Origin: an uncultured Pseudoalteromonas sp.
Lineage (GTDB): Bacteria; Pseudomonadota; Gammaproteobacteria; Enterobacterales; Alteromonadaceae
Assembly (NCBI GenBank): GCA_947493455.1
Contig: CANLRB010000003.1
Coordinates: forward strand, 1 to 64,000
Direction of reading: 5' to 3'
DNA: 64,000 bases
Every line of letters begins with the position of its first letter. Position 1 is the stretch's first letter. Shown here in pieces: positions 48,046 through 55,561 of this stretch. The notes beneath the pieces were generated by a model. It was not told where the DNA came from, did no database searches, and saw only the letters and a program-made list of their open reading frames with translations. The translations under genes and the position numbers were made by a program.

Positions 48046-48085
48046 GGGGTCAGAGTCACAAAACCGGTATATTGACTCTGACCCC
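48046..48085. repeat. Perfect 13-bp inverted repeat (REP-like element)
   Basis: GGGGTCAGAGTCA (48046-48058) faces its exact reverse complement TGACTCTGACCCC (48073-48085) across 14 bases. It lies 10 bases after the Cds1-like gene. The GGGGTCAGAGT word is typical of small mobile palindromes moved by REP-associated Y1 transposases. A degenerate relative lies at 320-374. Confidence 0.65.
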
Positions 48086-48172
48086 AATTGAGATGTGATT
48101 ACAACCTAGAAGTTTGCATTTCTCGGCGTTGACGGTCACACTAGAGCGCGATGTTTTGCTAAGAGAATAATA

Positions 48173-49531
48173 ATGAACGATACCGCAATGACTCTGCTGC
48201 CGCCGATTGCGGCAATTTTGGTTGCAGTTTGGCGCAAAGATGCCATTCAAGCCTTGTTAGTTGGCTTAATTCTTACCTATTTACTTCAAACAAACTTTAT
48301 GCCGCATACCGCGCTCTACGAGGCGGGTGTTGGTACATTAGATGTGTTGTCAGGAAGCTCAAATCAACGAATTGTGATTTTTAGTTTATTGATTGGTGCC
48401 TTACTGATGCTGGTTAATTTAAGCGGCGGGGTGAATGGGTTTATTAATAAACTGAGTGAAAAACAATTGGTGAATAATCCTCGAAAAGCAGGTTTGTTGC
48501 CCTCGATTATTGGCACCTCAATATTTACTGATACCAATTTGAGTATGTTCACCGCGGGTATAGCGAGTCAAAGCTTGTTTGATAAATATAAGCTCTCGCG
48601 TGCACGCTTAGCCTACCTAATTGATTCAACTTGTTCACCAGTGAGTATTTTATTACTTATTAACGGTTGGGGCGCTTATATTTTAGGTTTGCTTGATGGC
48701 TACCAGCTTGAGGATAAAGTCGGCATCTTAATTGAAACCATTGCCTATAACTTTTATCCGATTATCGTTTTAATTATGGTTTATTTTACGGCGATTTCAG
48801 GCAAAGTATTTGGCCCGTTAAAGCATGCAAGCTCGGTAGTAAAAAGCAATCAAGATGCTGTGATGACCCAAGGTAAAGCACGCTATATGATAATACCTAT
48901 GCTATTGATTGTGTTGATTACATTAGTGTTACTTTACATTACCGGTGACGGTGATTTACGCCGCGGCAGCGGTTCGTTTTCAGTAATGTGGGCAGTTATT
49001 AGTAGTTACGTTGTGCTGGTGGCAATGTTATTAAAAGATAAGGTGTTTAATTTAAAGCAAATTGTCCAACACAGTGTGCAAGGATTTAAGAACCTAGCAC
49101 CTGCAGTAATCGTGTTAGTGCTTTCATTCGCGTTTGGTGACGCAGTAAAAGCGTATGGTACAGGCACGTACGTGAGTAATTTAATGTCAGTTGAAGTGGC
49201 AACTCTTGGCTTAGCGCCATTATTATTTATTACGGCAGGCATTATGGCGTTTGCGACGGGTACGTCATGGGGCACGTTTGCAATCTTATTTCCAATTGCG
49301 GTTCCGTTAGCCCTTGAAACGGGTGTGCCGCCCGCGTTTTTAATTGCTGCTGTACTAAGTGGTGGGGTGTTTGGCGATCATTCATCGCCGATTTCTGATA
49401 GTACCATTGTGGCGTCGATAGCCAGTGGTTGTGAGCACATTGAACATGTTAAAACGCAGTTACCATACAATCTAGTCGCGGCAGTCGGCGCGATATGTTT
49501 ATTTGTTGTAACGGGTTGGCTCATTTTGTAG
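48173..49531 (+). CDS. NhaC-family Na+/H+ antiporter
   Basis: A 452-residue membrane protein with about 11 TMs. Family features are FTDTNLSMFTAGIASQ, STCSPVSILLLINGWGAY and AFATGTSWGTFAILFPIAVPLA, followed by VFGDHSSPISDSTI. NhaC-type proteins exchange Na+ for protons, sometimes malate or lactate; the substrate here is uncertain. It is monocistronic and ends at a bidirectional terminator. Confidence 0.85.
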   Translation: MNDTAMTLLPPIAAILVAVWRKDAIQALLVGLILTYLLQTNFMPHTALYEAGVGTLDVLSGSSNQRIVIFSLLIGALLMLVNLSGGVNGFINKLSEKQLVNNPRKAGLLPSIIGTSIFTDTNLSMFTAGIASQSLFDKYKLSRARLAYLIDSTCSPVSILLLINGWGAYILGLLDGYQLEDKVGILIETIAYNFYPIIVLIMVYFTAISGKVFGPLKHASSVVKSNQDAVMTQGKARYMIIPMLLIVLITLVLLYITGDGDLRRGSGSFSVMWAVISSYVVLVAMLLKDKVFNLKQIVQHSVQGFKNLAPAVIVLVLSFAFGDAVKAYGTGTYVSNLMSVEVATLGLAPLLFITAGIMAFATGTSWGTFAILFPIAVPLALETGVPPAFLIAAVLSGGVFGDHSSPISDSTIVASIASGCEHIEHVKTQLPYNLVAAVGAICLFVVTGWLIL

Positions 49532-49560
49532 CGCTATTGATCATTTTAACGAACAAAGTA

Positions 49561-49592
49561 AAAAGCCAACCGAATTTAGGTTGGCTTTTTTG
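49561..49592. terminator. Bidirectional terminator between the antiporter gene and mltD
   Basis: AAAAGCCAACC (49561-49571) pairs perfectly with GGTTGGCTTTT (49579-49589), with T-runs on both strands. It suits the convergent genes on either side. Confidence 0.9.
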
Positions 49593-49628
49593 TGCAAACT
49601 TCAGTGATATTAAGCTGGTGAAACGAGG

Positions 49629-50957
49629 TTAGGGCGGCGATAGAAACACCGTAAGGGTGTCACCAATTCTAAGCGCATCGCTGGTCAGATTGTTCCACAG
49701 TTTAAGCTTGTTAACGGTGACGTTAAAGCGCCCCGCAATACGCCACAAGCTGTCGCCAGATTTTACTTTATAGTCAACTTTGGTATCGGCTAAAACAGGC
49801 AACACTAGATTGTCACCAGCACGAATACGGTTAGATTTTAATTGGTTGAACGCTTTTAATTCACGTACTGTAATACCGTGGTTTTTGGCAATGCGGCTTA
49901 AGCTGTCGCCACGTTTGATTCTGTATCGTTGCCATTGTTGGCTTGGCATGTTTGGTAACTGAGACGCGTAGGCAAGCCATTGCTCGCGCATTTGTTTTTT
50001 AATAACGATGTGTTTTGGACCGTCGAGTAATGCGGGGAAGCGAGTATATCCTGGATTGAGCGTTTTTAAATGACGCCACGCTTTGGCATCATCGAGGATC
50101 AGCGCATTATTAAGCGGCTCAATGGTAATGACTTCGCTGTTATCGATTTTTGGGAAGTTCATTTGCTCGCTTTTGAGTAGCTGCGCTGCGGCAAGTAACT
50201 TAGGTACATAGTGGCGTGTTTGTTTAGGCAATTTTAAACTGAAAAAATCGGTCGGCTTACCTTGGCGCTTATTTTTTGATATTGCACGTGCTACTCGTCC
50301 TTCACCAGTATTGTATGCGGCTATCGCGTGATACCAGTTGCCATCAAAACGTTTATGTAAATAGGTTAAAAAGTTCAATGCCGCGTTGGTCGCATCAACA
50401 ATATCTTGACGACCATCGTACCAAGGGCCAATTTTTACGCCGTAATGGGTGGCGATAAGCGGTGTTAGCTGCCAAAGCCCAGAAGCATGTTTATGTGAAT
50501 AAGCACTGGTATTAAAGTCACTCTCGATCAGCGGCATAAGCGCGAGTTCGATAGGTAGGCCGCGTTTTTCGACTTCTGTAACAATATAATATAAAAATGG
50601 TTCAGCGCGTTTTTGTATTACATTCATGTAGTTAGGGTGTTGTAAGTACCAGTCGATGCGCTTTTGTACTTTTTCATGGTGTGATTCTACAAAGCTGAGC
50701 TGCATTGAAATACGTTGCCACACATCGTCAACTTGATGCCTATTGAGTTGGGGCTCATTCTTAGGGGCAATAACGGGCGATAGGTCAATGTCTGTCGGCA
50801 AGGTGTGAATAGGATCTTGCTCGTCGAGCGGTAATTGTGATTGATTTGGGTCGTCACCCGTTGATTGAGAATCACTCGAGAAAGAGTCGTTTGGTTTATT
50901 TGAGGTCGACTGGCAACCAACTAACACTAAACTCAGAATTAAAATTAAAAAGCGCAT
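49629..50957 (-). CDS. mltD: Membrane-bound lytic murein transglycosylase D
   Basis: A 442-residue lipoprotein with the lipobox LVLVGC (Cys15). The lytic transglycosylase domain (about 105-260) has the catalytic Glu in LALMPLIESDFN, then SGLWQLTP and IAAYNTGEGRVARAI. Two LysM domains follow (about 343-387 and 394-438). The domain set and length match E. coli MltD (452). It cleaves peptidoglycan, making 1,6-anhydro ends. Confidence 0.93.
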   Translation of the reverse strand: MRFLILILSLVLVGCQSTSNKPNDSFSSDSQSTGDDPNQSQLPLDEQDPIHTLPTDIDLSPVIAPKNEPQLNRHQVDDVWQRISMQLSFVESHHEKVQKRIDWYLQHPNYMNVIQKRAEPFLYYIVTEVEKRGLPIELALMPLIESDFNTSAYSHKHASGLWQLTPLIATHYGVKIGPWYDGRQDIVDATNAALNFLTYLHKRFDGNWYHAIAAYNTGEGRVARAISKNKRQGKPTDFFSLKLPKQTRHYVPKLLAAAQLLKSEQMNFPKIDNSEVITIEPLNNALILDDAKAWRHLKTLNPGYTRFPALLDGPKHIVIKKQMREQWLAYASQLPNMPSQQWQRYRIKRGDSLSRIAKNHGITVRELKAFNQLKSNRIRAGDNLVLPVLADTKVDYKVKSGDSLWRIAGRFNVTVNKLKLWNNLTSDALRIGDTLTVFLSPP

Positions 50958-51073
50958 AAAAATAGATTATTAGAATTATTATTGCGCCAAATTGTACCTA
51001 ACTGTTAACTAAATTAAAAATGCGCACAAAGTATAATTGTTAGTACCTTGTGCACATCAACAAGACTATCTCG

Positions 51074-52135
51074 TTACGGAAATGAATAACGAACAATACG
51101 CTTTAGCACCGACGCATATTGACGCCAAAACCCGCCTGTATTGTATTGCATTCCGAATTCGTTGAAGATGCGCTTAACATGTGGCGCGACCTCCGGATAG
51201 CGGTATGCCGGTAAGTCAGGGAACAAGTGATGCTCAATCTGAAAGCTCAAATGTCCAGTTAATATGTGAAACCAGCGTTTGCCCTTGATATTTGATGAAC
51301 CGAGTGCTTGGCGATAATACCACTGACCTTTTGACTCGTTAACGCAATCTTGCTCGTTAAATGTTTCAACGCTGCCCGTAAAGTGGCCGCAAAAAATAAT
51401 TGTTGATGTCCATAAATTACGGATCAGGTTTGCCGCTAAATTGCCAAAGAAAACCCATAGAAAAAACGGTCCAGCAAGCAGTGGAAATAATAGGTAGTCT
51501 TTAACGAGTTGTTTTGCTCCTTTACTGAAAAAACGTTTTTTCAGCTGGTTGTGAGAAACTGCATAGTCGCGGTTTTGTTTCTTTTTACCAAAAAACACGC
51601 GCTCAGCAGCCAGTTCATGATATGACACGCCCCATTGGAACAACACGCTAAGCACAACATATGTCGCAAATTGCCAGAGGTTTTTGACACGCCAGCGAAA
51701 ATCATTTGAAAGACGCAATAAGCCGTAACCAAAATCGCGGTCTTTACCTATGATATTTGTAAAGGTGTGATGTTCATAGTTGTGAACCCGGTTCCAGCTG
51801 TCGCCATCACATGCTATATCCCACTCGTATGATTTTGAGTTAATGTGCTTGTCGTTCATCCAATCATATTGACCATGCATCACGTTATGGCCAATTTCCA
51901 TGTTGTCGAGAATTTTACCAATTGCAAGGCTCAACACGCCCACCAGCCATAAAATCGGGTTTATAAAACCAAGTACCAATAAGATTCGGCCGCTCCATTC
52001 AAATATACGCTGTGCAGTGATCACTCTTCGTATGTATGAAGCGTCTTTTTGGCCGACTTTCGCCATGGCGGTTTCACGCACCAAATTGAGTTGCTCGGCG
52101 AGTGAGTCGAATTGAGAGGGAGTTAATTTGCTCAT
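51074..52135 (-). CDS. Acyl-CoA/acyl-lipid delta-9 fatty acid desaturase (DesB-like)
   Basis: A 353-residue membrane di-iron desaturase. The three His boxes are present: HNVMHGQYD, HNYEHHTF and FQIEHHLFPD. Four or so TMs lie between them. The head-to-tail overlap with the reductase gene (4 bases) is the arrangement of the aerobic DesB/DesC pair in Pseudomonas, which inserts double bonds into saturated acyl-CoA. The reductase would supply electrons. Confidence 0.87.
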   Translation of the reverse strand: MSKLTPSQFDSLAEQLNLVRETAMAKVGQKDASYIRRVITAQRIFEWSGRILLVLGFINPILWLVGVLSLAIGKILDNMEIGHNVMHGQYDWMNDKHINSKSYEWDIACDGDSWNRVHNYEHHTFTNIIGKDRDFGYGLLRLSNDFRWRVKNLWQFATYVVLSVLFQWGVSYHELAAERVFFGKKKQNRDYAVSHNQLKKRFFSKGAKQLVKDYLLFPLLAGPFFLWVFFGNLAANLIRNLWTSTIIFCGHFTGSVETFNEQDCVNESKGQWYYRQALGSSNIKGKRWFHILTGHLSFQIEHHLFPDLPAYRYPEVAPHVKRIFNEFGMQYNTGGFWRQYASVLKRIVRYSFP

Positions 52136-53202
52136 GATTCTAGTTCAACCTCAGTGACAGCTTGTGAAATACATAATTGAATGAGCTCTTCGCCCATATC
52201 AGATAGTTTGCCTGTGCGCATGTCGCGCACAATGCCGCGGCGTTTGGTACATTGACATTGATGGCAAATGCCCATCCCGCAACCAGAATTTACCTGAATA
52301 CCTTTTTGCTTGAAATGCATCAGCAGTGATTGCGCTTGGTCGACCAATAATGCTTTGCCATTGTGTTTTACTTCGACCTGCTCACCATCAGAGTCATTGA
52401 TATTTGTGCTCGATGGCCATGCCAGTGGCGCAAAGTGTTCGCTTGCACAGCCGATGTCGTTTTGCTCGCAATAGCTTGCAACTTGCTGATAGAGCGATTG
52501 TGGCCCACAAACAGAAATATGATGATTTGGGTAGTCGCTTAACTGGCCGCTGACATCACCATGTTCAACACGGTTTAAAAACTTAACGTTAAAATACGGG
52601 TAGTGGTCTGCAAGTGTCATTAGCTCATCAACCAATAAATGTTGATGAGGCTTTGCGAAATAAAGCAAAGTAATCGGGCTTTTAGCACGCGGCAGATGCT
52701 CATGTAATTTAGCAATAAAAGGCGTAATTCCACTGCCACCTGCTACAAACAAATGATTTTGAAGGTTGGCATCAAACGTAAAGTCGCCCATTGGCCTTGA
52801 GATATTGAGCCATAGATTTGGCTTTAACACCGAATTAAGTGCTGGCGTGAATGCGCCCAATGCATTTTGTTTAATGACAAGGCGGATAATTCCTTGGTGC
52901 AGTGCCTGTTCGCTTGATGAGGCAATCGTGAACGTACGGCTCATTAAGCGACCGTTGTTTTCGACCGTAAGTAATATATGTTGGCCTGCTAAATGCAGCG
53001 GCCATTTTGCCTCAGGTTTAAGCTCTACAGCTAACACTTGTTCACTGAGTTCGCTTACAGCAATGACTTTTGCACGAAAAGCACCATCGCGCCACGCGGG
53101 TTTGAAAACTTGTATAACCGGCTCTAAATAGCCTTTAATTGATTGATGATGAAAAACTAATCGGCTGAGTTTATTCATCCAACTTGTTTGTTTCGACGTC
53201 AT
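52132..53202 (-). CDS. Ferredoxin reductase with C-terminal 2Fe-2S domain (DesC-like)
   Basis: A 356-residue oxidoreductase. An FAD domain (about 38-140, with RTFTIASSS) is followed by a NAD(P) domain (about 140-250, VAGGSGITPFIAKL) and a plant-type 2Fe-2S ferredoxin domain (about 270-356) with Cys ligands in CGMGICHQCQC and near LIQLC. It is the natural electron donor of the desaturase it overlaps. It is the first gene of the pair and lies behind a 36-bp palindrome. Confidence 0.87.
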   Translation of the reverse strand: MTSKQTSWMNKLSRLVFHHQSIKGYLEPVIQVFKPAWRDGAFRAKVIAVSELSEQVLAVELKPEAKWPLHLAGQHILLTVENNGRLMSRTFTIASSSEQALHQGIIRLVIKQNALGAFTPALNSVLKPNLWLNISRPMGDFTFDANLQNHLFVAGGSGITPFIAKLHEHLPRAKSPITLLYFAKPHQHLLVDELMTLADHYPYFNVKFLNRVEHGDVSGQLSDYPNHHISVCGPQSLYQQVASYCEQNDIGCASEHFAPLAWPSSTNINDSDGEQVEVKHNGKALLVDQAQSLLMHFKQKGIQVNSGCGMGICHQCQCTKRRGIVRDMRTGKLSDMGEELIQLCISQAVTEVELES

Positions 53203-53214
53203 ATTATTTAAACT

Positions 53215-53250
53215 TACACTTGTACGCTGAACTTTCAGTGCACAAGTGTA
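53215..53250. promoter_or_regulatory. 36-bp nested palindrome before the desaturase operon
   Basis: TACACTTGT (53215-53223) faces ACAAGTGTA (53242-53250), and on the same axis CTGAA (53227-53231) faces TTCAG (53234-53238). In addition TGTACGCTGAA occurs twice in direct orientation (53221-53231 and 53247-53257). It begins 13 bases before the reductase start. In Pseudomonas such operons are controlled by the TetR-type DesT; a similar regulator is a reasonable guess. Confidence 0.6.
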
Positions 53251-53551
53251 CGCTGAAATTTTAAAGGATCAAGTTTTTTAGATTAAATAGATTAATTTTG
53301 TTGTTTAGGTTTGATGTTGGACGTTAATTTTTGCGGTGGGGAGTTTTACTTAAGAAAGCAAAATTCAAATGGACTGATGTTTAATTTGGACTGAACTAGA
53401 CGGAACTAAAATATAATTTCAGGCATTTTGTTTAGCTATTATTTTTCGATAACGACATCGTTTCTAATACTAAACTTGGTACTAATAATGGGTTTTCTAT
53501 GGCACACTGGGTGCGCAATGTTTAAGTAAATTAAGTATCACGGAGAGATAT

Positions 53552-54024
53552 ATGCACTTAGCACAACTTAATATCGCCAAAGCGAAATATGCTTTAGATG
53601 CCCCTGAAATAAAAGACTTTGTCGATAACTTAGACCCTATTAATCAATTGGCCGAAACCAGCGATGGCTTTATTTGGCGACTAAAAGATGAAAGTGGCAA
53701 TGCCACCGATATTCATGCGTTTGACGACCCCGATATTATTGCCAATATGTCGGTATGGGATTCAATTGATGCCCTAAAAACTTTATGTTTAGAACACATC
53801 ACCGTGACTTTTTAAGGCGTAAGAGTGAATGGTTTTATAAATTGCCATAAGAGAGCTATGTCTTATGGTGGGTGCCAATTGGGCATACGCCGACACTTGA
53901 TGAGGCAATCGAAAAACTCAATTATTTAAGACAGCATAGCGAAACGCCCAATACCTTTAGTTTTAAAAGTAATTTTACGGTGCAAGAATTTATTGACTGT
54001 AATGATCATAAAGCACACGTTTAA
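53552..54024 (+). pseudogene. DUF3291 family protein, broken by a frameshift and a stop
   Basis: Codons from 53552 give a DUF3291 N-terminus (MHLAQLNIAKAKYALD, DGFIWRLKDESGNATDIHAFDD, NMSVWDSIDALK). At about 53780 the frame is lost, probably by one missing base: the family continues with ...LKHFVYRTxH, and here the +2 frame reads FMFRTHHRDFLRRKSEWFYKLP. That frame meets TAA at 53848-53850, then continues as ESYVLWWVPIGHTPTLDEA to a natural stop at 54024. The intact protein would be about 157 residues. The 87-residue open part is most likely non-functional. Function of the family is unknown. Confidence 0.8.
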
Positions 54025-54233
54025 CTTTCAGGTAAACCCCTGATAGTTACTTTTACTCGGTTACGATCGCTATTTGTGAAATAGTGAACCGTTGATTTTC
54101 TATTGTACAAGGTAAAATCAGCTAAAAGTCATTAATACGTCAGGTCTTTTTGTGTTTTTTGGGATTAGATAATGATTCGTACAAAAAATCGGTGCGGGCT
54201 TATAAACCCATCGCTTTAACAAAAGGAATCGTT

Positions 54234-55118
54234 ATGAATTATCGTTTAATCTTAAGTGTTATGCTTATTGGTGCAAGCAGCGTGAATGCAACCACTAAAA
54301 GTGAAAAGGCTGCTCAGGTTAATAGCCATCATTATTTTGGTGAAACACCGCCACAGCTCGCGCCGTTGCTGTTTGAGCCCAAAATAGTGTCGCTTGATGG
54401 CTTGTTTGAAGGCGGCACATTTACACCCGATATGAGCGAGTTTTACTTTACCCGTAAAAATGGCAAATACAAGCAACGAACGTTTTTTGTAATTCGTTAT
54501 GAAAACAACAGTTGGGGGGAGGCCCGTGAAACGAATATCAAGTGGCCACAGTTTTCAGCCGATGGCGATACTATGTATATAGGAAAGCATTATTTTAAGC
54601 GCACTAAAACTGGCTGGTCAAAACCACAAAGCCCCGGCGACTTTATAAACGACATGGCACATGGACGTTCAGTATCTGCCTCGGGCACTTATTACTATAC
54701 TGTTTATGAACAACCGGATGTTGGGGCTCTTTACTATTCGCGAGTGAAAAATGGCGTACACCAAACACCGGTAAAAATGAGTGAAGATATTAATTCGGGT
54801 ATGTATATCGCACATCCTTATATCGCGCCCGATGAATCCTATTTGATTTGGGATATGCGTCGCGGCGATGGGCATGGCCAAGCCGACCTTTATATCAGCT
54901 TCAAGCAGCCAAACGGCTCATGGTTACCCGCGATAAATATGGGGCCGACAATTAATTCATCAATGCAAGAGAGCTCGCCACAGGTGACACATGATGGTAA
55001 ATACTTGTTTTTTACCCGAGGCGAGTGGCGACTTAAAAATGATGGCAGCCGTAATTATGTTGGTAAGCGTTTTTGGGTCGATGCACAGGTTATTGAGAAT
55101 CTACGGCCTCAATTATAG
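54234..55118 (+). CDS. Secreted PD40/TolB-like beta-propeller protein
   Basis: A 294-residue protein with a signal peptide (about 1-18, ending SVNA). It contains five repeats with the PD40 pattern: FTPDMSEFYF, FSADGDTMYI, VSASGTYYYT, IAPDESYLIW and VTHDGKYLFF. Such propellers bind ligands or partner proteins in the periplasm. The start at 54234 follows AAAAGGAATCGTT; the frame is open to 54150. It lies between two decayed genes, so it may itself be a remnant of a larger function. Confidence 0.75.
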   Translation: MNYRLILSVMLIGASSVNATTKSEKAAQVNSHHYFGETPPQLAPLLFEPKIVSLDGLFEGGTFTPDMSEFYFTRKNGKYKQRTFFVIRYENNSWGEARETNIKWPQFSADGDTMYIGKHYFKRTKTGWSKPQSPGDFINDMAHGRSVSASGTYYYTVYEQPDVGALYYSRVKNGVHQTPVKMSEDINSGMYIAHPYIAPDESYLIWDMRRGDGHGQADLYISFKQPNGSWLPAINMGPTINSSMQESSPQVTHDGKYLFFTRGEWRLKNDGSRNYVGKRFWVDAQVIENLRPQL

Positions 55119-55198
55119 ACTATTTACAGTAGGGTAGCTGAGTTCTAAAATCATGATATTGCTCTGAACCTTTCCAGCAGGGCTTTCCTCACTTTATT

Positions 55199-55354
55199 CC
55201 AAAGAATGCACACAAAACTTTTCTAGGTAAAAACAGTCCGATAGTACTAATTGATGAGGCGCATTTTAACTTTTTAACATCCACCGGGCGATATCGCCCA
55301 TTTTCGCAAGTATTAGAAAGTGATGGCTATCGTGTTTGTATTGGTAATTTATAA
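55199..55354 (+). pseudogene. Gene fragment with IDEAH...GRY...DGY motif (DUF4350-like)
   Basis: The + frame from 55199 to the stop at 55352-55354 reads PKNAHKTFLGKNSPIVLIDE, then AHFNFLTSTGRYRPFSQVLE, then SDGYRVCIGNL. It has no start codon or ribosome site. The motif set (IDEAH, NF, GRY, F, L, DGYRV) resembles the N-terminal part of proteins annotated DUF4350 or GldG-like. It ends abruptly, so it is a truncated remnant. The family name is from memory. Confidence 0.5.
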
Positions 55355-55522
55355 TTACGCGTACTTTGTATGCAAAATCTATTTTCAATTAAGCTTGAGT
55401 ATCAGCCGAATTAAAAAATACTATATAAAACATTCATCTAAAAAATATCTTACACTAATTTTTATTTTTCATCTAAGCGTAACCGATTTGTAAAAAAGCC
55501 ACGTTAGACTGTTTTTAATTTC

Positions 55523-55534
55523 TGGTCTAGACCA
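55523..55534. promoter_or_regulatory. Perfect palindrome TGGTCTAGACCA, probable GntR-type operator
   Basis: This 12-bp perfect palindrome lies 28 bases before the TonB-receptor start. GntR/UTRA regulators commonly bind TGGT-N4-ACCA type sites, and such a regulator is encoded at 62146. A matching partial site, TGGTATAGT, lies at the window edge (63992-64000), just upstream of phnW. Confidence 0.7.
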
Positions 55535-55561
55535 TAATAATTACCAACTGAGAACACTAAA

